Origin: Triangularia verruculosa
Taxonomy: Eukaryota; Ascomycota; Sordariomycetes; Sordariales; Podosporaceae
NCBI GenBank assembly: GCA_033296885.1
Contig: MU863891.1
Location: 248,001 to 312,000 of the forward strand
Direction: 5' to 3'
DNA length: 64,000 nucleotides
In this document: positions 34,994 through 46,985 of the stretch, one piece after another
Position numbering within the stretch: position 1 is the first letter of the stretch
Layout: each line of letters opens with the position of its first letter
The notes under the pieces: generated by a model
Seen by the model: the letters and a program-made list of their open reading frames with translations, nothing else
What the model was told of the DNA's origin: nothing
Database searches by the model: none
Translations under genes and position numbers: made by a program

Positions 34994-36539
34994 ATGCCCA
35001 TTTCCTCAACAGAGCGCTCAAGAAGTCGCTCCCCCTCACTCCTCAAAGCGCCTCCACGCCCCGCACCCCGCCGCGCAATCCGTCCCTTACTCTTCCTCGT
35101 AGCCTTGGTCCATCTCTCGTGGTCCCTCTACCAACTGCCCGTCACCCGCGTGATCGAGTCCCGCCTCTGTCACGACCACTACCTCATTTCTGACCCCTCC
35201 AAAATCTCTGGGGATGGCACAGTTCCAGAAGAATTATGCAAGCTCGACACAATCCAGCAGCGTCTGGGGAAGATGCAGGGGGTGATGGAGACGATGTGGG
35301 TGGGGTGTGACTTCCTCATGACCATCCCGTTGGTGACGTTGGCGGATAGGTACGGGTATGGGTTTGTGTTGACCCTCAACCTGATACCAAGGGCGTTTTT
35401 GCTGGGGTGGACGCTGGTTGTTGGCTACATGGGTCAAGGTTTGGGACTGCCGGTGGAGTGGGTTGTGCTTGCGCCGGCGGGGAGCTGGCTGGGAGGGGGC
35501 TGTGTGTTTGACTCGGTGGTGTATTATTTAGTCTCGGAGTCGACCGACGATGTGGTTTTACGGTGCGTTTATCCCATATCTCATGTTGACATAGCAAACT
35601 AACCCATTGAACAGGGCAACCTTCTTCGCCTACCTCAACGCCACAACCTCCATCTTCTCCAGCCAACTCGGCCCAGCCCTCGCCTCCTTAACCATGTCCC
35701 TCCGTCTCTGGCTACCCTTCACTCTCGGCTTACTCCTTCTGTTCCTCGCATCCCTCTTAATCCCCCTCATCCCCATACACCCAATCCAAACCCCCCTCCC
35801 CGACCCAGAGTCCACCGCAACACCCCCACCACCCCCAAAAACCCTCCTCTCCCTCCTCACCACCCGCCTCACCTCCATCACCTCCCTCCTCACCTCCCCC
35901 TCCCCCAACTTCCTCCTCCTCCTCCTCGTCTTCTTCCTCGCCAGCTTCGCCTCCTCCGACACCAAGCTCCTCCCCCTCTACATCTCCAAGCGCTACCACC
36001 TCCTCCTCTCCCAAATAGGCTACCTCCTCTCCCTCAAAGCCGTCTTCAATTTCTTTCTCTTAACCTACATCGTCCCCACTCTACTCCGTCGACAACAAGC
36101 AAGAGTCATCACGTCTGCCCACGAGCTGCCTGAAGCCGGCAACCCTACCCGCACAACCATCTACAACGCCAAGATATGCCTGCTCATCTCCGCCTTTGGA
36201 GCGCTCTGTATCTTGTTAGCACCTACCTTTGCCTGGCTTGTGGTTTCGCTGGGGGTGTACGCGTTGGGGATAGCCCTGCCGATGTTCACTTTTGGCTTGT
36301 TGAAGAGTGATCATTTTGTTAAGCAAGGGGGCAATGATACTGATACGGGCGTGGTGTTTTCGGTTGTGATGCTGGTCAGGACGGTGGGGACTCTGTTGGG
36401 GGCGATGCTCATGCCGTTGATGTGGGTGACGGCGTTGAAGACGGGAAAGGAGGGAGACCTCGGGCTGCCTTGGGGGGTCAGTGGGATTGTCTATGCAGCC
36501 GCGAGTGTCATCCTGTTGGGGATGAGGGTGCCAGGGTAA
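34994..36539 (+). CDS. MFS-like multi-pass transporter
   Basis: Two exons (34994-35562 and 35615-36539) give 497 aa. I prefer the ATG at 34994 (ATACCATGCCC context) over the in-frame one at 34934. A basic, Ser/Pro-rich N-terminus precedes TM1 (LLFLVALVHLSWSLYQLP). The loop motif LADRYGYGFVLTLN matches the MFS A-loop pattern. About 12 helices are split by a Pro-rich loop (STATPPPPPKT). It converges on the PKS gene with a 236-nt gap. Export of the cluster product is plausible but only from position. The second exon has extreme C and CT bias on this strand (35820-35990). Confidence 0.8.
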
Positions 36540-36775
36540 ACGAGAAGGCCCGGGGCATATTGTTCACCGACGCATGGGAATTCTGGAAAATTTTCTGGAG
36601 CAAGAATTTAGAATCACAATGTTCTGCAAAATCACCCTATCAAATCCATGCGATCTCTTATCCGATAAAACTATACTCGATCCCAACGCCGCGAGCGAGC
36701 TACAGCCCCCCTAGATTCGGTTCGTCAAGAAACACAAGGAAGCAAAAGCTGAAAACCCCTGCCCGACATCCTCAA

Positions 36776-39700
36776 TCAATCCCCGTGTCTCACCATCTTC
36801 AACAAAAACTCATACCCCGGACCCACCTCCTCCCATTTCGCATCGCCACACTCAACCCCCAAGTCATGCAAATGTGGCGCTTCCACCATGTGTAAGAAAC
36901 CATGTAGGGTTCCTCTCAGTTTCAACTGGTCAACAAACCTCTCGGCTCCCCTAACCGGAGCGATCTTGTCTGCATCACTGTGGATCACAAACGTGGGAAC
37001 CGTATACTCGCCCTTTCTCAGTCTTGCCAGGGGGCTGATGGAAGCAACCAGCTCGGGCGAAGGGCGGGTTTTGTAGGAAGAAACGCCGTTCAAAAGCAAA
37101 GGGAGTCCTGTGCCACTCTTGAAGAGAGAGAGGACGAGATCTGAACGGGGATCACCGCACCGGAGCCAGCCGAGGTCGTACTCTTCTTTGGCCGCCGGGA
37201 AGTTGGAAGAGCGGGGGTGGTAGGATGTTATCTGTTGCTAGACGTTAGCAACGTTGACCTGCGGGGTTGATATACAAAAAGACTTACAGGTGTTCGTGGG
37301 AGCTTGCTCACAAGTTCGTCAAGGGTGGTCTTTGGGGTAGCTATTGAGCCTAGTCGTGGTTTATCCAGCTCTGGTCCCAGACAACAACAATAAGCTTCCA
37401 AGATAACATCATTTCGCAGCGATGATGGGTAAAAGGAGGGTGCACTTACCACCAGACTCAAAGTCGTACGGAGCATAAAAGCTTAGAACTGCTGTCGGAG
37501 GTGGTGTCGAGGTCGCCCTTGTTGTCCACCCTAGGGACATGGCCAAATGCCCACCGCTCGACCATCCTATCGCAACCACCTTGCTTGCATCCGCTCTGCC
37601 AAATCCCTGGCCTTCTGCGATATTCGGCAACTCATTTTTGCACCACTGATACGCCGACAACACATCCGCCATGGGCCCGTCAATGAGGTTAACCTCCGGG
37701 CAGAGCCGGTAGTCGATGCTGACTGGGAGGAAGCCATTGGCGTGTAACCACTCCAGTTGACCCTGCCGGATTGACTTTCTGGAGAGAGTCATATGCCCGC
37801 CACCATGAATCATCAAAGCTGCAAAGTAAAGTCAATATGTTGGATCGTGATGGAAGAGCACATGTCGGTTACGGGTACCGTGACTTACCAATTGGCATCG
37901 CATCTTTTCGCGTCGGTCCATGCGCCGGGAAATAGACATCAGCGTGAATCTTCACTCCGTCCACTTCCTTGTACACCAATGTTTGCATGTGATTCCTTGC
38001 ATCGTGCGACCCCTTCAGAGTCTTTAGCTCTAAAGTCCTCCACGACGTGGTGCCAGTTTCCCATACCCTGTCACAACCCACAAGCAACCGCTGCGTCTGG
38101 GCTTCAAGGGTCTGCCCAGTTGAGAACCCGACGGATGCAAAGCCAACTTTCTCAAAGACGTCCATCCACCATTTGGCCGGTTGCAACGGATACGTTTCAG
38201 CATGCCACCATCCATCCAGCAGTCCGAACGAGACATCATACCAGTCAATCACTCTGGTAACTTCAGACAGCACAACTACCCCGCCATCTTTCAGCATTTC
38301 TCTGAGCCTGCGACACGAAGCTTCTCTGTCCACAGTGGCATGCACACAGTTGGTGCTAATGACGAGATCAAATTTGCCTGCGAGGTTTTTTGGTGTCTCC
38401 TTTTCGAGGTCGAGGGTGGAGTACTCCATCCAGTCATAACACCTAAACTTGGACTTGGCTTTCGCCACCAAGCCAGGGGCAATATCGGTGAAGGTGTACT
38501 CAACTTGGGCACCCGTTGTAGAGAGAGCTTCTGCTAATCGCTTGGTTGTGCCGCCTGTACCAGCACCTACTTCCAGAATACGGACTGGGCCTTGAGAATT
38601 CTGAATGAGCTCGAGCACGAAAATGACGAGTTGTTCTGTCATGGTGGCGAGCATAGGTGATTGCCTATAGTATGACTCCATGATCTGAAGCGCTGTGGGA
38701 TTGCCGAACATCAGAGAGACTGCTTTCGCTCTGTCGGCTAGACAGTCAGCTAGGCGGGGACCGGTAAGTGCTAGCAAAGCAATTTCGTCCGAGTAGTTTG
38801 GATGTTTGAGTCGGAGATCGTGAAGAAGTGCAGCTGAGGAGGGGAGCTGGTTAAGATCCCTGACTCCGCGGGCCAGTGTGCCTTGGTTATTGCCAATCGA
38901 GACTATGTCGTGTTCTTTAAGGATTTCCCATAGTCTTGATACCAGTCTGTCGTATCTGGGTGTCTGGTAGGGAACCTGAGGAATGGACTGGCCGGTAGAA
39001 ATCGTTTTGATATCGACCCCAAGCTCAGAAAAAGCCTCTAGAATGTATGCTACCGTCAGCCAATCTTGGAGAGGAGCCGCATCATCCCAGTAGCCTGAGA
39101 AGCCGCATTTAGCAGCTGACTCTTCAAAGCTCCTTTCGACGGCCTGGAGTGCTGTAAAAGGGCTCTGCGAGAGTGAGCTTCTCTCCCTGTGAGTTGGATC
39201 ATCAAGCTTGGTAGCAGCTGTCACCAAACTCGCCTCAGAACTTTGCCCCGTTGGTGCATCGATACCGAGGCATACAAATAGATCGTAAATTGTCTTCTCT
39301 CCATGAATATCGGTCATATTCACTGAGAACCTTTCTTCCACCTCTTGCTGCAGCTCTATGAGGGACAAAGAATCAATACCCAACTCAGACAGCGTGGCAT
39401 TGGGCGATATGTCATCAGCCTTGTTCCCCGAAATCTCCTCCAGCACGTGGAAAAGTTTGGCTGCATTGGGACAAGCGGTCAGGCTGTTGTCTATACTGTT
39501 GTGAGCTGCAGGGATTGAAGGCTGTTGGGATGTGAAGTTTGGCAGTGAACAAGGAAGCAAGGGATTAGATGGCAAGTGCCCGAGACTTCGAGCCAGACTG
39601 TCCACTGTGCTCTCACCAAGACTGTCCAAGTCGATGACAAGATTCAGCTTCGAGGAGAGCTGTTCAACAAGCTCAACAGAAGCTAAAGAGTCAACTCCCA

Positions 39701-42700
39701 ACTCCGATAAGGCCGCATCGTGAGGAATTGTAGACTTGTTGGCTCCAGTGCACTCAGCTATGAGTTCTTTCAGCGTCTCAAACACGTCGTCTGATAGGCC
39801 AGTGTCTGACGGAGAAGCTGACGATGGCGGGGTATTGACTCCTGATGAAGAGACTGAAGATGAACTTGACGGTGTGTCGGGCTTTTCAAGGAGCGTTATT
39901 TTGGCCTTGTGCGAGGATGTCGACCCAGCAGCCGTATCCAACGATCTCTCCAGCTTGGATATCAGAACCTTGGAGAATCGGCAACCCCAGAACGCAGCCA
40001 CCACTTCTTTTCCATTATCATCCAAGACGAAAACGTCACCCACAAACTCTGTCAGGTCGAAATTGGTGTAGACCGTCATTTTCGTTGAAACTGTGGTTTT
40101 GGGGCTTATGATAGCCCGTTCGAGTCCGACCATGACAGCGACCTCTTCCGCGGACACAGCGCTGCTTGTGTTTACCAACAACCCCGAAACCTGAATGCAA
40201 ACATCCAACAGAACAGAATCACACAACTCCCATGCCGTGCTATTCTCCCGCCCCGGTTGACCTTGAGGTAAGGTAATGGTAGCCACGGCCTCATTATCGT
40301 GCAGTGTGATCTTTTGGATACCCCTGAAGAATGCAGCATAGTCCACTACGCAGGAAAAGAGACTGTAAGCCCGGGCTGACTTGAGGGTCTCGGCTTCTTC
40401 CTCCTTCACGACCTTCTCTACCGACCCGGAGAGGAGACGTGGAAGACTAGCCAGTACTAGATCTTTCTCTGAAAGCAGGGAGACTTTGCCGCTAACATGT
40501 GACGTCTTCTTGGCTGGACGGGAGTGGGACGCGGTCGACAGAGAGAAGCTCCACGATGAAGATGTACTTCCGGTTCGCGCTAGTTGGAGCATTGTCTCGT
40601 TATCTGGTGATGCACCTAACGGGGCCTGGAATCGTACGTTCTCGAATACTAGAGAATTACCCTTCATTAAAGAAGGTTCCGAGAAAAATTGTTGCATGGC
40701 CATGACTGTAGCCTCCATGTACAAAGATGCTGGGCACAGTGGTCGGAGCCGAACCATGTGACCTCGAACAAGCTGGGAAAAGCGGTCACAGCGTGTATCA
40801 ACGATGAACTCGGCCGTGTCTAAGCCCTTCTCCTTTATCGTGATAAGCTGGGGAGGGGCGGGTGGTAGCAGAGTTGATACCCCTTGGCCTGACAAAAGCG
40901 ACTGTCGTGTCTCGATGGCGCGATCAACATTGTCGAGCCAATGATCAGTTTGTTGGAACTTGCATGGCGGCAGCCACGAGGGCCTGCACTCAAACGGCGG
41001 CATGAAGCCCCAGTGGGACAGAAACCAGCCCCTCTTCCAAAGGCTTGATACAATGTCGCCAAGGACGTCTGTGACTCTGTTTTGCCCCTTGAATGCCTGG
41101 AAGGTATGGCCATCTGGTCGATCGCATGCCTTGCGGGTCATGTTGATGATAGGGCTGCCGATCCCCGCTTCCATCCAGATGCATGGGCCAAGATCCTTCT
41201 CTATTCTTCGTATGGCATGGTGAAAAAACACCGCTTTCCGCGCATGATTGGAGATATACAGGCTGTGGTTGTCGTCAATGGAAATTAGCGGTTCCTCCGT
41301 ACAGGTGTAGAGTGGAATCTTGGGTTTGTTCCACGTCAGAGATTTGGCGACCGACTCAAGCTCCTCTAAGATGGGTATTGCTAAAGAGGAGTGAAACCCA
41401 TGACTGGTTCTCAGATGTTGATGCTTGACTGCCTTCAATATCGGCACTGTCTGTAGCAAGTCTTCGACGGCATCAATGTCGCCTTCGCGTCCAACCGCGA
41501 CGAAAGATGATGTTGCATTGTGGCAAGCAATCTCAACAGAATGGTTTGTGGGCATTGAGGTCTGAATTTCTTCGAGCTCTCGAGTGGAACAGTTCAATGC
41601 CAACATGGACCCCTTGTCAGAACCCCATTTTGTTTCAACCAGGCGGCCACGCGTTGCAATGAGCTTGATGGCATCAGACAAGCAGAGAATGCCAGAAACG
41701 CAGAGGGCTGTAAGCTCTCCGAGACTGTGGCCCACAACAGCCTGTGGCTTGAGCCCAGCATCAATCCAAGACTGGGCGCAGGCGTACTGAACGGCGAAGA
41801 TTCCGGCTTGCAAGGTTGCTATGTCATGGATGGGTTCGGCTTCAAAAATGGCTGGGAGGAGTGGAGAGAAGCCAAGCTTTGTGAGCTCAGCACTGCAGGC
41901 GTCGATGTAAGATCGGAAGATGGGGAAGTTGTCGTAGAGGGACCGGTCCAAGGCAACTTTACTGTCGGCCTGTCCACTAAACAGCAGAACGGCTGGCAAC
42001 GGAGATGGCGCAGTGAACGTCGGGGGAGAGAACTCGAGTAAGTCGGCGGCCTCGTGTAGCGTGCGACATGAGATGCTGGCCAAGAACTTGTGTCGCTGTC
42101 GTTTCTGGTTCAAAGTACACGCGACTTCGGCTGTAGTCAGACCTGCCGCAGAAGGTGAGCGGAGGAAAGCTGCGAGTGCTCGGGCATTTTCGTGCAAATT
42201 CTTCTCCGATGTGCCGCTCACAAGGAAAGGAAAGGCCGTCCCCGTCTGGGCCTGTTCCTTCTCCTCTACCATCATCCGCTCCTTCCTTGCCCCCGGCATC
42301 TCGCAACAGACAAGTGCGCAGTTCGAACCTGCCGCACCATAACTGTTGACCAGTGCTGCCCGGAATGGAAGGTCCCAATCCACAACGGCCTTTGTGATTG
42401 CCATTCCGTCTTTCTCCAGACTTGGGATTTTCGGGTTCAGACGGTGATGGTTTGCCTGCCCTGGGATCTTCCCATGCTTCAGCATCGCCAACACCTTCAA
42501 GACTCCTGCCACGCCCGCCGCCGTCTCACAGTGCCCGATATTCCCTTTGACGGAGCCAAGCCACAGCATGTTGTCTTTCCCGCGGTCTTGCCCACCAAGA
42601 ACAGATCTTACACTCTCCACCTCCAATGGATCCCCTGCCTGTGTGCCAGTCCCGTGAGCTTCGACATAGCTAACCATGTGTTTCTCCAGACCCGCCTGCT

Positions 42701-44723
42701 TCAGCACCTTCTTATACAACCTTTTTTGCGCATCCGTCTCTGGCACCGTGATCGAGCATGACTTGCCCCCTTGATTGGTCGCGACACCCGGGATCACGCC
42801 CATGATCATGTCCCCGTCCGCAACTGCATCCTTCAGTCGCTTCAACACTAGCAGACCCGCACCATCAGACCGACAATATCCATCCGCCTTCTCATCAAAT
42901 GGCTTACATTGCCCCGTCGGAGACAAGAACCCTGCCTTGGCGAGATCCAGGTAGTTGTTCGCACCCGTGATGAGGTTGATACCGCCAGTCAGCGCCATGC
43001 GACACTCCCCTGACTGGATGGCCTTACAAGCTCTATTGATGGCTACCAAAGACGAGGAGCAAGCGGTATCGATAACTTCTGCTGGGCCTGACCAGCCATA
43101 ATGGTAGCTGATTCGGCCGCAGAGGAAGGCGCGAATGGTGCCAGTGGACGTGTAGGCTGTGGGGGCGTGAGAATTAGTATTGCCGAGGTACTCAACAAAG
43201 CTAGCGCCGATGAAGCAACCGATATTGTCATCTGACTCGGCCGTGAAGTAGCCCGACGAGTCAAGAGCTTCATGGGACAGCTCAAGGAGAAGACGTTGCT
43301 GGGGGTCCATGGAGGCTGCTTCCCGGGGCGAGATGTTGAAAAAAGCATTGTCGAAGGACTTGATGTTAGAAAGAAAGTTCCCGTAAAACTTCCTGGAGTG
43401 TGTAAATGGGCTTTGAGCTGAAGCACGGAAGGTCTTGGGCAAGTCGAAGCGGTCCGCTGGAAGTTCCCGGCTGCAGTCAATCTTGTTGGCTATGAGAGTC
43501 CAAAGTTCATCAAGATTGTTGGCGCCTGGTAGGCGGCAAGACGCACCAACTACTGCAATTGCATCGTCTGGGAGAGTTGGTGATTGAGATGAAGGCTGCA
43601 GATTGACGGACTGGATTAAGGTATGGGCTTGGATCTTGGTAATCCGCACACTCCGCTGGAAGAAAGGCGTCAGGGGCACACAATCCGTCAGGCCAAAGAC
43701 AACCACAGAATGTGCGCTAGAATCAGTCCGACTGAGGTCATCTGCGACGTGGCTGAGGAGATTGAACCACTCGCATCGAGATGTCAGGATCGTACTGATG
43801 ACTTCCTCAGTGAGCGAGTCGACGTCAAAAAGGGATTCCCCAGATTTGTTGGATCTGACCGGCACCTGAAGCTTGGAGGCGTCGGGAAGTTGGAAGCTGG
43901 GTGTATTCTGACACAGAAGGGCAAGTTCTACCGCAAGCTCATTGTTCTCCGGGTTATGAACCTTGCCAGTCACTTCCATTTTCTGCACCTGAAGGCCCAA
44001 CTTTTGGGCATACCGATGCAGCTCGTCCAGTGTTTCGACTGGACCCACAATGCTGATTGATCGTGGATCTGTTATCGCCGAGACATAGGTTCCCGGAAAC
44101 CTCCCTACCAGCTCTTCGCCCTGGCCTTCCTGCTTGAGACGGAGGGCGAGGGTTGTGCACCCATCCTCAACATTGCCTTCGTCGGCAGCTTCAGCATATG
44201 CCCCTATTCCAATGAGCACGCGTAGGATAGTTGCCGTGTATTCTACCACATCAGCCTCGTCTCTGGCACATGCAATGGCGATCGCTGCCGGTAGCCCCCC
44301 ACAGTAACCTTGGATCCCACCGCCCGCATGGCCCACTTCTCTCAAGAAGTCTTGATGAGAAAGCTGATGGAAGTCCAAGTACCGCAGATACTGGCCAATC
44401 TGGAGGATTGTCAACAGTGGAAGCGCAATTATCCCGGATCGGACTTTTGCCAGGGCTGCAGACGTCCCTGTCGTCGCCCAGTCATGGAGAAGGTTGATAT
44501 ATACTGGTCCCTGTGACAACTCCTTGATGTTTTGTCGTTCAGCCGCAAGCACCTCCCATGTCTCATCCACTCTTAGAGAAGAAACTGACTTCAGGAGCGT
44601 TTGTCCATGTCGATTGTGGCTCAGGAAGGAGTGGAGGCCGGCAAGATACTGCTCATTTGGAGCCCGGGCTTGGGGACAGAAGAAAGCCGCCGACAACGTG
44701 GCTCTCTCTTGCTGTTCGAACAT
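36776..44723 (-). CDS. non-reducing PKS, SAT-KS-AT-PT-ACP-ACP-CMeT-TE
   Basis: Four minus-strand exons (44723-37889, 37818-37450, 37349-37288, 37231-36776) give 2573 aa. SAT: active Cys in GYCGG (~residue 146). KS from ~385: Cys in DTACSSSL (~554), EAHGTGT (~689), KGNIGH (~726). AT: GHSLGE (~998). PT: catalytic His in RGHMVRL (~1322) and Asp in ELCDSVLLD. Two ACPs carry GVDSLAS (~1677) and GIDSLSL (~1783). CMeT: LEVGAGTGGTT (~2054). C-terminal alpha/beta-hydrolase: IHGGGH oxyanion motif, nucleophile in GWSSGG (~2365), HSDADKIAP, and a His near the end (HLHDLG). There are no ketoreductase, dehydratase or reductase domains. All sites look intact. In this class SAT loads a starter, CMeT adds methyl groups from SAM, PT folds the ring and the hydrolase releases an acid or ester. 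A C-methylated orsellinate-type acid or depside is the expected product class; the exact product is unknown. Confidence 0.96.
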
Positions 44724-45349
44724 CGTGACTGTGGGTTGGGTGGTGTACCGTTGAGAAAGGAGATGTAGGGTATGTCTCGGACCCTCAAATTCCTTTTGTC
44801 AAGTCAAACATTGCGCGGATCTTCCGGAGGCAGACCGGCTGAAGAGTGCCTAGTATCGACTTACACGGTCTCATCGAGACCGCCCCCAGGGCCTCGGCTA
44901 ATCAACTGTCGGAACTATAGGTGTGCTACCTTATCTGGCAGCCCTACGGGGCGGCGAGACGATCGCCTGTAGCCAGCCCCTGAACTAACACCATTCTGAC
45001 TAGCATGCCCGCGTCGGGTTCCTCGCAAATCCCGGCACATGTATGCCGCGATAGAGAGAAATGGTCTCGATTTGGCCAGATTTACGAACAAACTCACCGA
45101 GTTTCAGATGCCAAGGCGTGGCCGGGGCATGAGATGTGCCGGGCTTGCAGATTGTGGCGCTAGCGAACGTTGAACGTTACCACGTAGTACCCCAGGCATT
45201 CCAGTGGCACGGTTGATCATGCCGAGCCTCTCGGTCCAAGGCAGATAACGACTAAATTGGGAAACAAATTGAGTGTGTAAACCGAACGGTCGGTTTGTCT
45301 TCTTGGATTGTTGTCTGAACCCCAGAGATACCCATCAAGTGGCTTCGCA
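44724..45349. promoter_or_regulatory. bidirectional promoter between PKS and P450
   Basis: The 626 nt separate the divergent PKS and P450 start codons. A near-palindrome AAACCG-N6-CGGTTT at 45279-45296 contains CCG-N6-CGG, a half-site arrangement used by Zn2Cys6 regulators. It lies about 55 nt before the P450 ATG. Co-regulation of both genes by the cluster regulator is inferred. Confidence 0.5.
45279..45296. promoter_or_regulatory. candidate Zn2Cys6 binding site, everted CCG-N6-CGG
   Basis: An 18-nt imperfect palindrome with perfect 6-nt arms AAACCG and CGGTTT. It is in the shared PKS/P450 promoter. Binding by the regulator encoded at 51464 is a hypothesis. Confidence 0.35.
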
Positions 45350-46985
45350 ATGGCTCGCATGTCGGAGTATCATTTTCGATCAAACGCCACGCTTCTGGTA
45401 TACGGCGTGGGAGCATATGTGCTGGTACGAATAATACACACTTTTGTGGTTGATAGTTGTTGATCCTGACGCTTCATGCAGTATAGAATACTCTCCAGCA
45501 TCTACCTCGTCTTTTTCCACCCCCTGGCCAAGTTTCCAGGACCAAAGGCGTGGGCAGTATCTCGCATACCATGGGCGCATCATGTCATCAAAGGAGACAT
45601 CTGGCAGGTTCTGGATCAGCTCCATCTCCAGTACGGTCCCGTGGTTCGCATCGCCCCAGATGAGATCACCACCATCTCCCCAGACGCCTGGAAGGACCTT
45701 TATGTCACCAAACCTTTGCTTCCCAAGGATCCGTACAGCCAAACACCTCCCTTGAATGGCGCCCACTCCCTCTTCACTGCAGCAGATGACACTCACAAGC
45801 GGATCCGTGGCGCGATTGTCAATGCCTTTTCTGACAAGGCCTTGAGGAACCAATCGCCCATCATCGAACACCACGCTACTCGCCTCATCGAGCGTATCGG
45901 TCGTGAGCGAGCCAGATCATCCAATGGTGTCATCGACCTCCAGAAGCTCTTTGGTTATGCAACCTTTGATACCATCACTGACCTCTCCTTTGGCGAATCC
46001 TTTGACGGTCTGGAAGGTGACAAAACAGGACAAGAGAACTCCATGATCCAGAACTTCTTCTTCCACGCCAAGTTCAGCACCATCCGCAACTGCCTCACTC
46101 GCTTCGCACCTCTCGACATCTTCCTCGGACTGTTTCTGCTGGGCAAAACAAGAGCAAGCAGGACCAGGAACTGGAAGAATGCCGTGGATAAGATTGAGCG
46201 CCGTCTGGCGAAGGGGGATGTCAGAGATGACTTCCTGACGCCCGTGGTGGGAAGGATCGATGAGTCTGGGGTGAAGGGCATCACGAGCAAGGAGCTGACG
46301 ACCAATGGGCTGGCATTTGTCATTGCGGATTGCCAGTTGACTACTGTTGCTTTGGCACATGCTACTTACTTTTTGCTGAGGGATCTCAAACAGTGGGCCA
46401 GATTGGCTGAGGAGGTCAGGGGCAAGTTTGAGAGAGGAGAGGATATCACGGTGCAGAGTACCCAGGGGATGGTTTACCTCGAGGCGGTGATCAGCGAGAC
46501 GATGAGGATCAGACATCCCACGCCTATCAGCCTGCCACGTATACTGCCCAAGGAGGGAAGGGTGGTCGGTGGGGTGTTTGTGCCGGGCAACACGGTTGTT
46601 GGGATCAACTTGCAGAATATCCAGACCAGCCCGACGCTGTGGGTTGAACCCGAGTCCTTTTGCCCGGAGAGGTTTCTACCGCAAACGGATGAGAGGTATG
46701 ACGAGAGGTTTGACGGGGATGTCAAGGAGGCGTTCATGCCTTTTTCGACGGGCGTGAGGAATTGCATTGGTTCAAAGTAAGTTTCTCTCTCCTGTCCAAG
46801 TTATACCCAAAGCTTCTTTTCTGACACGATTTAGGGTATTTCTCGCTCAGGCTCGCGTTTTCCTGGCTAGATTGGTGTGGACTTTTGACTTGGAGATGCA
46901 GGATGGGCAGGATGAGTGGCTGGACCAGAAGGCGTTCTTGGTGTTTGAGCCAAAGCCGCTGTTCGTGAAGCTGACTGCGCGATGA
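45350..46985 (+). CDS. cytochrome P450 monooxygenase
   Basis: Three exons (45350-45424, 45482-46776, 46835-46985) give 506 aa. The 25-codon first exon and the next exon build an N-terminal membrane anchor (LLVYGVGAYVLYRILSSIYLVFF) followed by the proline-rich hinge HPLAKFPGP. The ETMR helix K motif (ExxR), the PERF region and the heme loop FSTGVRNCIG are intact. The I-helix threonine region reads VIADCQLTTVALA, atypical but with two threonines. It is an ER-bound monooxygenase. It diverges from the PKS, so hydroxylation or oxidative tailoring of the polyketide is likely. Confidence 0.94.

Noticed and set aside
37869..37889. PKS ending at 37869 with no release domain
   Set aside because: The last seven codons read into the intron; GTAAGT at 37888 and the downstream exons restore a full hydrolase domain.
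45476..45481. P450 starting at ATG 45476
   Set aside because: That ATG lies in the intron just before the acceptor. An exon at 45350-45424 completes the membrane anchor in frame.
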